Source of the DNA: Exophiala sp. HKRS030
Lineage: Eukaryota; Ascomycota; Eurotiomycetes; Chaetothyriales; Herpotrichiellaceae
Reading direction: 5' to 3'
DNA: 64,000 nucleotides
Assembly: GCA_023897205.1 (NCBI GenBank)
Contig: JAHWDD010000006.1
Coordinates: 3,782,001 to 3,846,000, forward strand
Part shown: positions 11,101 through 22,756 of the stretch, piece after piece
Position numbering within the stretch: the stretch's first letter is position 1
How the letters are laid out: every line of letters begins with the position of its first letter
The notes under the pieces: generated by a model
Told to the model about the DNA's origin: nothing
The model's input: the letters and a program-made list of their open reading frames with translations, nothing else
The model's database searches: none
Program-made: the position numbers and the translations under genes

Positions 11101-11636
11101 GAGAAAATCCAAACTATGATTTTGCCTTGCGACATCCCACACCGCATGCGACGAGGCAAGATCTCTATGTGGTCCAGCCACAGTGCTGGAGACTGGGCGC
11201 TGGCGAAACGTATGTCTTTTGTGTTAGACAACATGTATCATCGGTTGCTTCGACACCCGCGAACGAGCAGAATGGATTTGATTTCCGACCTGTCAGCCCT
11301 AACCCTATGGTTCGACCAGCTAGTGCGATGAGTATGACCAGCAGTGCAGCGGGCAGCAACCCGAGCGAGTATGGCGTGAACGGGGCTGCAGGAGTAAAGA
11401 TCAAAGACAAACCAGCGAAATTGGCCATTCAGAGTCCCGGTGGCAAGATCATGCGACTAAATCGCAAACCAGAAGGCCTTCCACAGCCGAGTGCACTGAA
11501 GGAGGTCGACGGAGAGGTCCTCGGCACGGTGTGGGAGACAATTGTCAAAGTACAAGAACGAGGTGTCTGGCGAGGGCTAGTGCTTGCAGATCGCAGTGCC
11601 CGCTGGTGTGTCTGGGCTGAATGGGAATGTGTTTGA
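8115..11636 (+). CDS. CYK3: Cytokinesis protein 3 (SH3 plus transglutaminase-like domain)
   Basis: Intronless, 1173 residues. Residues about 10-68 form an SH3 domain (CRAVYSWGGETDKDLGFIEGD, then SWWMGRL and GLFPSNFVTVL). Residues about 70-690 are long, Ser/Pro-rich and probably disordered. At about 700-830 there is a transglutaminase-like core (RAIFIWCAERINWEED; HFWNAILVDGEWRMLDASLA). This SH3/transglutaminase layout is that of Cyk3, an actomyosin-ring protein that promotes primary septum formation at division. His (about 784) and Asp (about 799) of the catalytic triad are present, but the helix that should carry the Cys reads RGTSEEISALIVEMC, without Cys at the catalytic place. The domain is probably a binding module, not an enzyme, as known for Cyk3. 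A Gly/Ser/Thr tail follows. Confidence 0.93.
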   Translation: MSSGLPTRFPCWCRAVYSWGGETDKDLGFIEGDLIECLNAGDGSWWMGRLRRDRRMMGLFPSNFVTVLDESFVPTSRSVSPLPDIHKSDSARKNSPAQIQEKKELAKSRRPFQGYKSAKTPTGAETEKARAQPTSKHPQSRQVHDPRNPPSTVLWQQRPVSRGPSRSPSPLPHHEIGSSPPPPPPPHRVLGGQNGHLSRAPSPLPLDMNDRYQSFSRTPSPAPPSMNGHTPPMIRNAMDDVMSSLGNMTLDRQDSLKQPDPEYPLWSPEAFDDFRRPQQQIINRPLTSLGLERDGSHYSQDRISYSSRHNSPDRGQDQPPQIETYVQRMESRLRKMQQMRDGTGPDSQDIDAPMPPPKNPGWSSRPKSAMMSRRLSMRKQKSTNELRGDNLGRTYTTKTNSTSSSSGAQSVATNMSHQSSRTSQSIMSDFSAGAFSATSAGSLNRKRMGYERDRVARPMTSAGNRTEQWAQPELRPKTPTSNYSFHSNLDSRQGARSAVGWDDTHRSTHGGLGGFTTPKAKKPGFLKKLLDSAKTGAASARSTISASQSGSTAGSPTKFTGIAGGTAFNAPARSSTSNAGFGREAAKEMGLISGAASEYILTRRDINRSNTPGPSERQERADRCHMLDQPVILPVEELYENHQGDEDGNGQPVYEPFQLSNPSFSQVDKAARFLATPPSSVTAATLASGHICRPHRTVVQRLRAIFIWCAERINWEEDHVFDSFRHNQSIDTRKVIQTKRGTSEEISALIVEMCTAIGVHAEMVQGYLKTPGEDLDLDALSRANHFWNAILVDGEWRMLDASLASPTNPKRLLYSSVSSTIAEAWYFLTRPSEFCWTHVPLDESHQHMISTVSPDVLLSLPGSCPPFFRQGLSIHAYDTSILRLEGLEMCTISVNVPADIEVVAEVEASKYLRDMDGDVYEDAENVTKKRALAQASWYRTVPNTEIMQKRYVIKAILPGDEGRATLKVYAGKKGLMLSSRDIPHPLAFALPLYHSGENPNYDFALRHPTPHATRQDLYVVQPQCWRLGAGETYVFCVRQHVSSVASTPANEQNGFDFRPVSPNPMVRPASAMSMTSSAAGSNPSEYGVNGAAGVKIKDKPAKLAIQSPGGKIMRLNRKPEGLPQPSALKEVDGEVLGTVWETIVKVQERGVWRGLVLADRSARWCVWAEWECV

Positions 11637-12407
11637 TTGGGTTGTAGGGAGTTTTCTTGTTGGTTGGCACGAGCTATCCTTGGTGTTGTTCATTTCGGTT
11701 GCAGTTGTCGGTTGGGTTTGATGATGAGGACAAAAGCAGTGTTTCTTGATGAGGGTATTGTTGTGTTCAGGATAGGAGTCAAATGGCTGAACAAGATCAG
11801 GACAGAGGAGCATGGAGGCACCTCAGAGGGCAGGAACAGCCAGCATTATGAGGAGCCGGGGTACTCTCGCCCTGTGGTCTTTGGGTTTCAGGCGTTAGAC
11901 ATGCGGCTTGCAGTCTGGAGAGAGAGATTTGACTGACTAGCTCGGGATGAGCATATGCGGTCTTGAAGATCTGTACGAATACACTCTAGGGGTTTGGTTT
12001 GACGATTGAATTGATTAATGAAAACTTTCCGGGACATAGGTCGACTCTGATGCATGGATGTACGCTCGTCTCTGGTGGGCAAAAGGTCGCGCCCTGGATC
12101 TTGTGACCATTGGCCTTGAGTCTCGTAGTCATCTTGTGTGGTTCTTTGCCAGTGTCCTTGGAGCACCTGCACCGCCTTGTGATGTCTATTCTTCAAGCCG
12201 AATCATGTGCGACTCTGCGACAACAGCGACTCATACCGTGTGCTTTCGCGACTTCAACACTCTTTTAGTGAAGATGGAACGTCTTTTTATGTCTTCGTCA
12301 TCAGATGTAGTGCGTTATACGGCAAATATCCAAAGTACGATGGTATTTCCCAGGTTTGAATCTTGACGTCCTCGAGATAGTGTGAGCCCTCGATAGGGGT
12401 GAAGTCT
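11637..12407. other. Convergent 3' spacer, Cyk3 / HET gene
   Basis: 771 bp between the convergent ends of the two genes. Short open frames on both strands (for example 11637-11936 and 12058-12366) show no recognisable protein and mostly start at non-ATG codons. Nothing else seen. Confidence 0.6.
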
Positions 12408-14281
12408 TTAACGGCCTTTCGCCGGCGGGGTTCTGAACTGATCCCGAGTTCCTTTCTTTGGTTGGATGATGATGTCCACGACATCGACAAAAGAAGTACC
12501 CTGGTCAATCGGTAGCCTCTCTGATCGAATACGTATAGGAGGAAATGGTTCGGCGTCAAGGTTCCAAATATCCAATGGAGTTTTCATGACGTGAAAGTGC
12601 TTCGTTTGAATATTGCGTTCTTGACCAGCAGGCCACCATTTTAGCCCATAATCGTTGCTTTCCTTTGCATCCCATGCCCTTTCTGAGTCTGGATTGTGCC
12701 AATATATTGGAATCACCTCTGCGAGGATTGTATCGCCTAGCTCGCCTGCGTTGGATCCACGACTCAGTGCAATTGCAAAGCCGTGCCATGGACTTACATG
12801 GAGCAATGCGTACTGATACCCAAATTTGTTACCACCTTGTAGTTTCCGTGCCTCGATCACGGCATTATCGTTCACTACATCCCCAAGACTAGTGTTGTAC
12901 GTGCCTTGGCACTCGCTTGAAGTCGTGAAGATGTGTCTCCTGAGAACCACATCACCAATTTCGAGGCTTATTACTCGTTCTGGACCTACAGAAATCATCA
13001 TCTTCGACACCATAAGCTCTGTGCTGAAATATGGTGGGACATCTTCCGCAATCAACAATTCCTTGGTCCGACCGAAGGATTCATGACCCCAGCGCTGCAT
13101 AGGAATCTTCACGAAGCTATTACGCTTCCTCTCATCGTGACAGAAGAGTGCTACAGTCTTTGCCGTTCGAATCTGCTCAATCTTCGGTTCTTCCCAATGG
13201 TACGTCGAGTAGAACGCTTCAAGGACTGGGAGATCTAGACGGACGCCTCTGTCGACAGCGACTGGCAGAGAGGCAGGGTCACCTCTCTTACGGTAGAAAA
13301 CAGACGTCCAAGGCATGGGAATGAAGTTGCCTGAGGAAGCAAAATCCTGGGGCGAATCTGCCAGAAGCCCTAGAAGAGGTTGGCGAACGAAATCATGGTG
13401 ACGCTGTTTTGGTTCCCGCTGCAAGTAGAGGTCAAGTTTGGAGATCTCTATCGTTGGCTTTGAAACAACAGTGCCCCAAGCAAACAGTGTGTGATCATCG
13501 GTGCGAGATTTTAACAACTCTTCTTGCAGCCTCTTGAAGGCTTTTTTCCCTTCGCCATATATCAGAGGCATGTTAATATCGAAAATGCCAAGCAGAGAGT
13601 ATGCAACATCTTCAACGCGTGAGGTTCTTCTATGCGCGGCCCAAGACATTTTCTTGGCTACACTGGCAAGGTCGAGATTTTTGCTGTTTAAGAACTTTTT
13701 TTCGATCCCAGTGATGGATGACAGGATGGCGTGAATCTGGGATTTGGTTCCGAGTGGATACCAGTCTTCAGAGAAGAAGACGAGATTGGTAGGGGCAATG
13801 AGCTCTTGGAGAGTCCAACCTCGAGTAAACCAGCGGCTTTTTGCAAGGTTCGACTCCAAGGCCGATGGATCAACGCAGTGCGGTACGTCGGATAGAAAGG
13901 CATAGCAAACTGTGGCGACTTGATACCAACGAAACATGGAATTGATGGCTTCCGACAATTCAGCGCTGCTTGTTTTGTCGATACAACACCTGATTGAGCC
14001 TAGTCAGTGGACACAGAAAGGCGGTCCTGCATTTGGTAGGATGCAAGGACTTACGTATCAACCCAAACCCACTCGAGACTATCGTGTTGAGCCTGTTCAC
14101 AGCAACGTTTAATCTTGGAATAGCCCTTTTTGAACTCGAGGCTGGCCGGGGACAGGCCGGTCCAGTCCTGGAGGGTAACCTCATCCTCTCCCCAGGTATG
14201 GGAAAGAATTGCATAAGGTGGAACATCTTCGTCAGCTACAAAAGTGGTCATCTCCAATCGCGAAGAATGCAGCAACCGCAT
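12408..14281 (-). CDS. HET-domain (heterokaryon incompatibility) protein
   Basis: HET proteins act in allorecognition: incompatible alleles trigger programmed death of fused cells. Exon 1 is 14281-14055 and exon 2 is 13989-12408. A 65-bp intron (GTAAGT...CAATCAG) rebuilds WVWVDTCCIDKTSSAELSEAIN. The start MRLLHSSRLE is the usual one for this family. The signature blocks are all present: PPYAILSHTWGEDEV, the CCIDK block, SRWFTRGWTLQELIAP, and downstream VAKKMSWAAHRRTSRVEDVAYSLLGIF, typical of HET proteins with a DUF8212-like middle region. Product 602 residues. No NACHT, WD40 or ankyrin partner domain is present, so its recognition partner is unknown. The C-terminal 300 residues are not recognised. 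Confidence 0.92.
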
Positions 14282-15115
14282 ATTTGTCGCGCGGTCAATT
14301 TGTCGGCTCTGGCCCAAGGCTCTGTTAAGAAGAACGACTCGAGAGAGCTATCATAAAGTCTTCGCAGCAGTCTTGTGAGGCTGAATAGGTATACATGTAC
14401 CTGAATAGTTATATTGGTAAGGACGACAAGTCGAGTATTTCCGGAAAGCGTGTCCCAGTATGTACGGCTTGGGATGTGTGACGAAGCACGACGTCCCGCT
14501 CAGAAATGCTGCTTAAAATATATCATCAAGCTGGTAAGAGCCAGGAGTCTGTAACTCATTTTATGCAGACAAGGCTTTCAAGGAAGATGGACAGATGGGA
14601 TATATGTCTTGAGCAAACGTTGTCAAGGCTAGTAAACTAGCGAGACCAATCGTTGGCGCGATTGAAAAACTCGCGACAGACCGGCGGCTATGATTCGATC
14701 CGACAGCTTCAACATGCGGCTCATCACTTGCAGCCTGAGCAGCAGCATGGCTGAACCACTCGATGGCCTTCGGCGACTGGGCTGGACCAGTAGCCTCATG
14801 TATATATTTATATCTTCAACATATGGCCCAGATGTTCTTATCCGGCGTTGTCGACGTCCTGATTGGACCTTGGAAAATATGACGTCAGACGTGCTTGACT
14901 TTTGTAAATAATAAATAATAAATAATAAATATAATATCCCGAATATCTACGTACCACGGCTTGAGCCCGGAAGACTTTCTATATCCCCGGATTTCAAGAT
15001 TGATGGTCTAGCACCCCACAGCTGATGATAAATTATAAATCTCGATAGGACTGCAGATAACAACGTAGGCACCCCAAAGCATCTCAAATTTCAAGGAAAC
15101 TCGACCCCGGACTTG
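14282..15115. other. Divergent promoter region, HET gene / exopolyphosphatase
   Basis: 834 bp, clearly more AT-rich than its flanks. It includes a tandem AAATAAT-type repeat at 14906-14935. No gene was seen. The 73-codon frame at 14690-14911 is not convincing. Confidence 0.6.
14906..14935. repeat. AT-rich heptamer tandem repeat
   Basis: About four contiguous copies of AAATAAT, ending in AAATATAATA. It is a simple repeat in the HET/exopolyphosphatase spacer. Confidence 0.85.
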
Positions 15116-16630
15116 ATGGCTTCCGATCCAGATATGCCGTCGCTATCTTCATATCTCACCCACGTACGAAGAGCAGTGTTTCCGGGAAGCCCCTCAGCAG
15201 CAGCAACAGCACGATCTCATAAGCCGATAACGTTGATATTGGGAAATCCATCCGCCGATCTTGACAGCTTCATATCCGCGATTGTCTTGTCATACTTCTA
15301 CAATTACCGCTCTAAAGGATCTCGATCTGAAAAGTCAATGTCTTCAGACTATGATCGGATACACTACGTACCACTTCTCAACCTACCAAGTGTGAGATCC
15401 AACGAGCTCTGGCGCCTCAGACCAGAGTTTGGTGTCGCTCTCCGTCTTGCCCTAGGGCATTCAACTGGAGAGATATCCAGTGCGGATGAGACTCAGCGCG
15501 GAAAGGTTGCAGAGTTGGAACAGGTTCTGACCATCGCGGATCTCGTGCATGATAGTAATGAAGGTTCAGAGCTGCCGTCAAGTCCAGAACTCGGATCATT
15601 TCATACTCTATTCTCCCCGAAGGGCCCTCATCCTAAGACAGAAGGACCTGTCCAGTCCCAGAAACAAAATCTCCTCTTGGTAGACCACAACGCACCGTCT
15701 ATCCCCGGTCTAGACGAGTCCGCCATTCGATCCAGATTCGCCATCACCGGTGTCGTGGACCATCACGTCGATGAAGACTACATCTCAAAAGACGCCAACC
15801 CTCGTATCGTCACGACAGGGATAGGCAGTTGCACCAGTTTAGTCGTACAGCACCTGAGAGATCAAGGTCTATGGCCCGCAAGTCAGCCATCCTCCCAATC
15901 AAGTAAACATCTCCAGCAAATCTCTAGACTAGCTCTTGCGCCCATCCTAATAGACACGTCAAATCTCCGTGCTACAGGCGATAAGTGCTCCGACGTTGAC
16001 CGCGAAGCCGTGAGATTCCTAGAGAGCTTCATCTCAACTCCCACAGCAACGACATTAACAACTCAGACCCCATCGAATACCGCCAACATCTCCAGCACCT
16101 CTTGGAACAGGGATACCTTCCACTCAATCATCTCAACCACAAAATCCAACTCCTTAAACCTGCTCAACACACAGGAGACCTTCGACCGAGACTACAAATC
16201 CTGGACCGAAACACCGAACTCGAAATCAAACGACATCAACATCGGTATAAGCTCACTCGTCAAACCACTGTCATGGCTAGTCGCCCACTCTCCAAAATCA
16301 TCCGTTTCCTCCTTCATCGACGAAATCCAGACATTTGCAAACGACAATGACCGTCGACTAGGCGTCTTCACTATGCTGACGCGGCGAGGTGACGGAAAAG
16401 AAGTCATCATGGTCGTTCTAGACGAGAGGGGGAAAGGGCTAGTGGAAGAATTCGAGAAGAGAGGAGGCGAAGATCTAAAATTGCGGGCTTGGCGCGATGA
16501 TGAGCAGAAGGGTGTGGTGGCGGAGTTTAAGAAGGCATTTGTAGAGGTTGGGATTTGGGATATGCGCGACACGAGTAAGAGTCGGAAACAGGTTGCGCCT
16601 TTGCTGAGGGAATGTGTGAAGAGCTTATGA
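15116..16630 (+). CDS. PPX1: Exopolyphosphatase, DHH/DHHA2 family
   Basis: Ppx1-type enzymes remove terminal phosphates from inorganic polyphosphate. Intronless, 504 residues from the ATG at 15116. The DHH superfamily metal motifs are visible: LILGNPSADLDSFISA (about 40-56), LLLVDHNAP (about 187) and GVVDHHVDEDY (about 212-222, the name-giving DHH). GSCTSLVVQHL and ILIDTSNLRATGDKCSDVD follow and complete the binuclear metal site. The C-terminal part matches a DHHA2 domain (FTMLTRRGDGKEVIMVVL). Its 3' end faces the 3' end of the queuine transferase subunit gene, 175 bp away. Confidence 0.93.
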   Translation: MASDPDMPSLSSYLTHVRRAVFPGSPSAAATARSHKPITLILGNPSADLDSFISAIVLSYFYNYRSKGSRSEKSMSSDYDRIHYVPLLNLPSVRSNELWRLRPEFGVALRLALGHSTGEISSADETQRGKVAELEQVLTIADLVHDSNEGSELPSSPELGSFHTLFSPKGPHPKTEGPVQSQKQNLLLVDHNAPSIPGLDESAIRSRFAITGVVDHHVDEDYISKDANPRIVTTGIGSCTSLVVQHLRDQGLWPASQPSSQSSKHLQQISRLALAPILIDTSNLRATGDKCSDVDREAVRFLESFISTPTATTLTTQTPSNTANISSTSWNRDTFHSIISTTKSNSLNLLNTQETFDRDYKSWTETPNSKSNDINIGISSLVKPLSWLVAHSPKSSVSSFIDEIQTFANDNDRRLGVFTMLTRRGDGKEVIMVVLDERGKGLVEEFEKRGGEDLKLRAWRDDEQKGVVAEFKKAFVEVGIWDMRDTSKSRKQVAPLLRECVKSL

Positions 16631-16805
16631 GGGGGAAAAAGGGTTTCAATGGAGGAATTAGAAGAGATTTTTCTCGTCCTCCACCAAGCCTAGTGATGAC
16701 AACCACATCGTCGATATGCGAAAATGGGAATAGAAGTCCGAATAAGGGTTTTTCATATCCTGTCCAACAACGAAACGCTACATCATCCCGCACGACTCTT
16801 AACCC

Positions 16806-18273
16806 TTACTCAGTACTTTTGGACCCGAGTCCATGTTCTTCGAGATCGCCAGCGTCGCCTTCAGGCGTAGCAACACCGCTTTCCGCCTCTGCCAGCTTTT
16901 GCAACTGATCGTCCACCTTTCCCCACGCTTTGGCATTCCGCTTTGGTTCACCTCCACCTACACTTTTCGCTTGATATCCCCTTATCCTTGGTCCTTGGCC
17001 TGTCTGCTCTGGCATCTCGGATTCATATGTTCGCTCGAAAGTCTTGGTGTCTTGATCGAAGGCGCCGTTCGCGATGTTCTGACGAACAGAAGTGAAGAAG
17101 GATTCGAGGATGTGGAAATTGTGGATCTGGAGGAGTGTCCATGCAATCATTTCATTTGCTTGCAAAAGGTGGTGGACGTATGCTCGGTGATGCCGTGAGC
17201 ATGCATAACAACTGCACGCAGGGCTTAGAGGTGAGATGTCTGTGGCATGCGTTGTGGACCATAAATCCGTGCCCAGGGGCTTTGGCGTGGACGCTGGCGT
17301 TCCGGGAAACGTAAAGTCTAAAGCGATACCGTGTTCTGAAGCTTGCGTTATAAACGGAACGCTTATCAGGTCGACTCCACTGTGAATAGCCGCAAGAAGA
17401 GCTTGTGGAGTTGACGGATTGGTCAGGCTGATGATTGGCACGGATCGGAGAGGTTCTGCAATCGCAGCAGCAGTGGATGATGAGTATATAGCCAGACCAG
17501 AGAGGCTCGAGCGGAATTCCTTTTCCAGGTCGGAGAGATAGAAAGACAATCGCTCAGGCGCGATAGGCGGTATTGAGGCGAAGACTGGGCCTGGGGCTGC
17601 ATCTTTGCTCTCTACTCGGTCTCGAAACCATGCATGCGTCCTATCGGCACTTTTCTCTATTCTCTTTGTGCTGGCTGTCTCGCTTGTGATAACGTCGGCA
17701 AGGCTCAAGGACACATCGGCGCCTAGAGATTTTATAGCCGCCTCATAGTCTTTCGCTTCCAAAAACCGAAATCCCACCGACGTTGATATCGCAACGGACG
17801 AGTTCGTGTTATGTGCGGGCGCAGGCAGGACGGGGATTCGTCTTGGCCCCAGGACAGACAGACACTGCTCAGGTAGACTAATGTACCGTCGAAGGACCGA
17901 TTCCCCGTCGCGGACTGGAGTTTTGTATATAGGTGCTTTGGAAGCAGATCTCTCAATGACTATCCATGGTCTGTAAGTCAACACGTCAGCAATCCAGCGG
18001 TTGGCGCTGAAAAGATGAGGGGCGGCTTACAATCCTCCAAACCAACGTAAACAGCGGATATGGCTGTGTGTTTCTGTAAAGTGTCTTGCGAAACATGAGG
18101 GACAACCCTCGTGAAGTCGGAACGATGTAGTGTGGAGTCTGTATTGATGGCCGTTGTCGCAAGGTCAGCGAACCCAGTCGGGCACTGCTTTCGGAACGAA
18201 CAGCATGCTGCAGAATGAATTTGAGCATTTCATCGGGGAGTTGCACTGAACTCTTATTGTCTGTCACCTCCAT
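16806..18273 (-). CDS. QTRT2: Queuine tRNA-ribosyltransferase accessory subunit 2, frameshifted in this sequence
   Basis: Non-catalytic partner of eukaryotic tRNA-guanine transglycosylase, which puts queuine in the wobble position of GUN-anticodon tRNAs. Exon 1 is 18273-18031 and exon 2 is 17959-16806. The 71-bp intron uses GTAAGC and the AG at 17961-17960, skipping an earlier AG, and so rebuilds VGLEDFIERSASKAPIYKTP. The zinc site CSCYAC followed by HH, and the ANEMIAWTLLQIHN helix, are typical. Within exon 1 the frame slips after VPTSRG at the G run antisense to 18106-18108. One more G gives SRGVVPHVSQDTLQKHTAISAVY, which is exactly the family sequence. Without it, exon 1 continues in the wrong frame. 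I take it to be one of the window's repeated homopolymer deletions. The C-terminal 40 residues are acidic and low in complexity. Confidence 0.88.
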
Positions 18274-18626
18274 CGTGCCATCTGAGGAAGATCGCGACCG
18301 TGCAATTGCTCATGTGTAAGAGTTGAACTTTTTGCCTGCCCGCATCTTCGACAACAGACAAGAGACTTACGCGCCAAGACTTCGGGCCAAGTGCGCGACT
18401 TGTACGGTGGAGCGTGAGACTCGCAACGTCTCGATTTATCAATGGCATCGATTAGTCATGGTGGAGAACGTGGCGGTGAGCATGGTGGCGTCCCTCGTTG
18501 ACATAGTTCAGCTCGAGTACTGGGGGAAGGTTTCTGTCTGCCTGTTCCTTTGATGAATTGCCAGTGCAGTGCCAGTACTTAGTTGTAGTGCCCTTCAGAA
18601 GAAAATCCGAAACCATGTCGCCTCAC
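18274..18626. other. Intergenic, TF 3' end and QTRT2 promoter
   Basis: 353 bp between two genes read in the same direction. Nothing recognisable was seen. Confidence 0.6.
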
Positions 18627-20735
18627 TTAAGTATTGATCTCGAGTTGGCCTGACCCAGAAAACAAAGCTGTATCAGTGAAGTCGGAGAAGATCTCTGGGA
18701 ACAGCTCTTCGATTGATGCGTTAGCTGGGTGGCTTGAGAAGGGATCGCTAGAAAGATGATCATTTCTTAACCCGTCACTTGTGTATGTGTGGTTTCCCAT
18801 GTGTTGCATAGAAACAGTGGGCATGCTTGGTGTGCTTGACATAGGGGTTTGCGGCAACGAGTCCTCGATGCGTTTCAAAACCATCTCGCTTGCAGCCAAG
18901 GCAGTGTCTGCCAAGTCCCAATTGTCTTGCTCATAAAATGACCTCAAGCAGTCGACCAGAGTGCGTGCGCTGGACATGCATTGGCCTCTTACTCCCGAGT
19001 GACTTGTCTGCAACGCGCATCGCAGGAGCAGGGTAACTGCTGAAGTGAAGTGATGCGCATTGAAAGGCAACCAGAAACCCGATAAGTCTTGCTTCTGTAG
19101 TGATGTCACAAAGCGTACGATATCCTCAGCAGCAGCCTGGCACCCTAACAGCCAGGAAGATGCAGGGTCACTCTCTCGTTGACTTATCTCGTGCCATGCT
19201 ATCCGTCGAAGCAGCATTCGAACAGAAAGGTAAGATAGTTGTAAATTTGCCAACCCGGGCACCTGTGGCCTATTGTGGAAGTCAGTCAGGTTCAGCCAAC
19301 TTGGTCTGCTCTCCACCCATCGGTTCAGCTCAATTTCGGATCGAGAAGTCTGCTCTGCAGCGATACTGTCATTTCCAGATCGAATGTGGTAGATGAGAGG
19401 GAGGACATCTCCCACAATCTCCGTTAAACGACACAATTGAATGTAGACTTCGGCTGCCCTGATGTGTTTCATCGATCCAGCCCGTCCTTTGGCAAGTAAT
19501 TCAACAGTAGGAATAGGGACGTCGTAGTGTCCCTTTGAGATGTATGGCGGCGTGCCTTGGGCGAAGTTGAACCAACGGTCCTGTATCACTACACCCCACC
19601 ATGCTTTCCATCGCGTGCTCCTTTCCATTTCACTGATCTTCCATTCACTGCAGTCGTGATTCAGCCCGATGGAGTGAGCCAACGCAACGGTTCGAGCAAC
19701 GTTTGTTACATTGCTCACCATGCATCGGGAGGGTCGTCCAGCGACATTGATGCAAATGGATATGATCGTCGATATATCACTCTTTTGCATATCCGCAGTG
19801 TTCTCGGCAACAGCTGTTGACCAAGCAAAATCCTGATCTGGTCGTAGGTGTCCTGCCAAGGCAGGAGCACTATCCCAGTAAAAAAGGGCATAGGATATGA
19901 TGTTGATCAAACAAGTCTTGGGCATAGCCTGTCTCTCCTTTACAACAGACATGACATACTCTTCCTCGGACACGGGATAGCAAGGATGGATGTTTTCGTA
20001 ATAATGAACAAGCAATTTCTCAAGGAATGGCTCCACCTGCTGAAATAGCTCCGCTGGAGAATCTCGTGAGCAATGACACTCTGCCGGACTTGGTCTCCTT
20101 GGAGGTATCGGAACATGATAGATGGCTTTCTGAGATTCACGTCGACCAAGATTAGGCTGTATATGAACATGATTCGATTGACCATTGACTTGTGGAAGAT
20201 ACTGATCAAGGATCTGAGTGTCGCGGGCAATGACAGGGCCAACAATGTGAGAGAATCCTTCAAAGGACTTCTCATCGGCAAGTAGTGATCGGTGGACGAA
20301 GCCAACCTTTGGAGTGACGCGATCATCCTTTTTGGTCGAAGCTGACGAGCAAGGTACACCATGCATACGACAAAGCAAGCATGCCTGGCCTGGAACCTCG
20401 ATTGTACATCGTGACCGACGTTTATGGCAGCGGGCACAAGCTGGGAATTTGTGTGACCGATACGGCCGAGCAGATTTCATGCTTTGAGAGTTGGATAAGC
20501 TCTGACTGACGTTAGATGTGGCCTGATCAAGCGAGTCCGAGGTTCCTTCTAGACTGTCAGCTACAGATGAAGCAGAAGAGATCAACTCATTCAGCGATCG
20601 TGAGACGCCTGATTCGGCTTCTGCCAGGAAAGGCAGAGATGGCGGCGCTGCCGCACGTGGGGGCTTGATGTCCGTGTCACGTGCCTGGTCCATGTTTTCG
20701 TCAACATCGGCACTAGATGGAAGTTCACATCTCAT
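18627..20735 (-). CDS. Zn2Cys6 transcription factor with fungal-specific TF domain
   Basis: Intronless, 702 residues if started at the first ATG (20735, MRCELPSSADVDE); the frame is open upstream only from non-ATG codons. A binuclear zinc cluster lies at about residues 97-126: CARCHKRRSRC, then CLLCRMHGVPC, spacing C-x2-C-x6-C-x9-C-x2-C-x6-C. From about residue 210 the fungal-specific middle homology region begins (FLEKLLVHYYENIHPCYPVSEEEYV) and includes ARTVALAHSIGLNHDCSEWKISEMERSTRWKAWWGVVIQDRW. That layout is the Cha4/Gal4-type nuclear regulator class. It is divergent from the dialkylglycine decarboxylase-like gene, 624 bp away, so it may control that gene. This is inference from position only. 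Unusually, about 95 acidic/Ser-rich residues precede the zinc cluster. Confidence 0.92.
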   Translation of the reverse strand: MRCELPSSADVDENMDQARDTDIKPPRAAAPPSLPFLAEAESGVSRSLNELISSASSVADSLEGTSDSLDQATSNVSQSLSNSQSMKSARPYRSHKFPACARCHKRRSRCTIEVPGQACLLCRMHGVPCSSASTKKDDRVTPKVGFVHRSLLADEKSFEGFSHIVGPVIARDTQILDQYLPQVNGQSNHVHIQPNLGRRESQKAIYHVPIPPRRPSPAECHCSRDSPAELFQQVEPFLEKLLVHYYENIHPCYPVSEEEYVMSVVKERQAMPKTCLINIISYALFYWDSAPALAGHLRPDQDFAWSTAVAENTADMQKSDISTIISICINVAGRPSRCMVSNVTNVARTVALAHSIGLNHDCSEWKISEMERSTRWKAWWGVVIQDRWFNFAQGTPPYISKGHYDVPIPTVELLAKGRAGSMKHIRAAEVYIQLCRLTEIVGDVLPLIYHIRSGNDSIAAEQTSRSEIELNRWVESRPSWLNLTDFHNRPQVPGLANLQLSYLSVRMLLRRIAWHEISQRESDPASSWLLGCQAAAEDIVRFVTSLQKQDLSGFWLPFNAHHFTSAVTLLLRCALQTSHSGVRGQCMSSARTLVDCLRSFYEQDNWDLADTALAASEMVLKRIEDSLPQTPMSSTPSMPTVSMQHMGNHTYTSDGLRNDHLSSDPFSSHPANASIEELFPEIFSDFTDTALFSGSGQLEINT

Positions 20736-22756
<2,021 letters not shown>

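Noticed and set aside
10548..11234. 228-codon minus-strand frame inside Cyk3
   Set aside because: Antisense shadow of a clear conserved gene.
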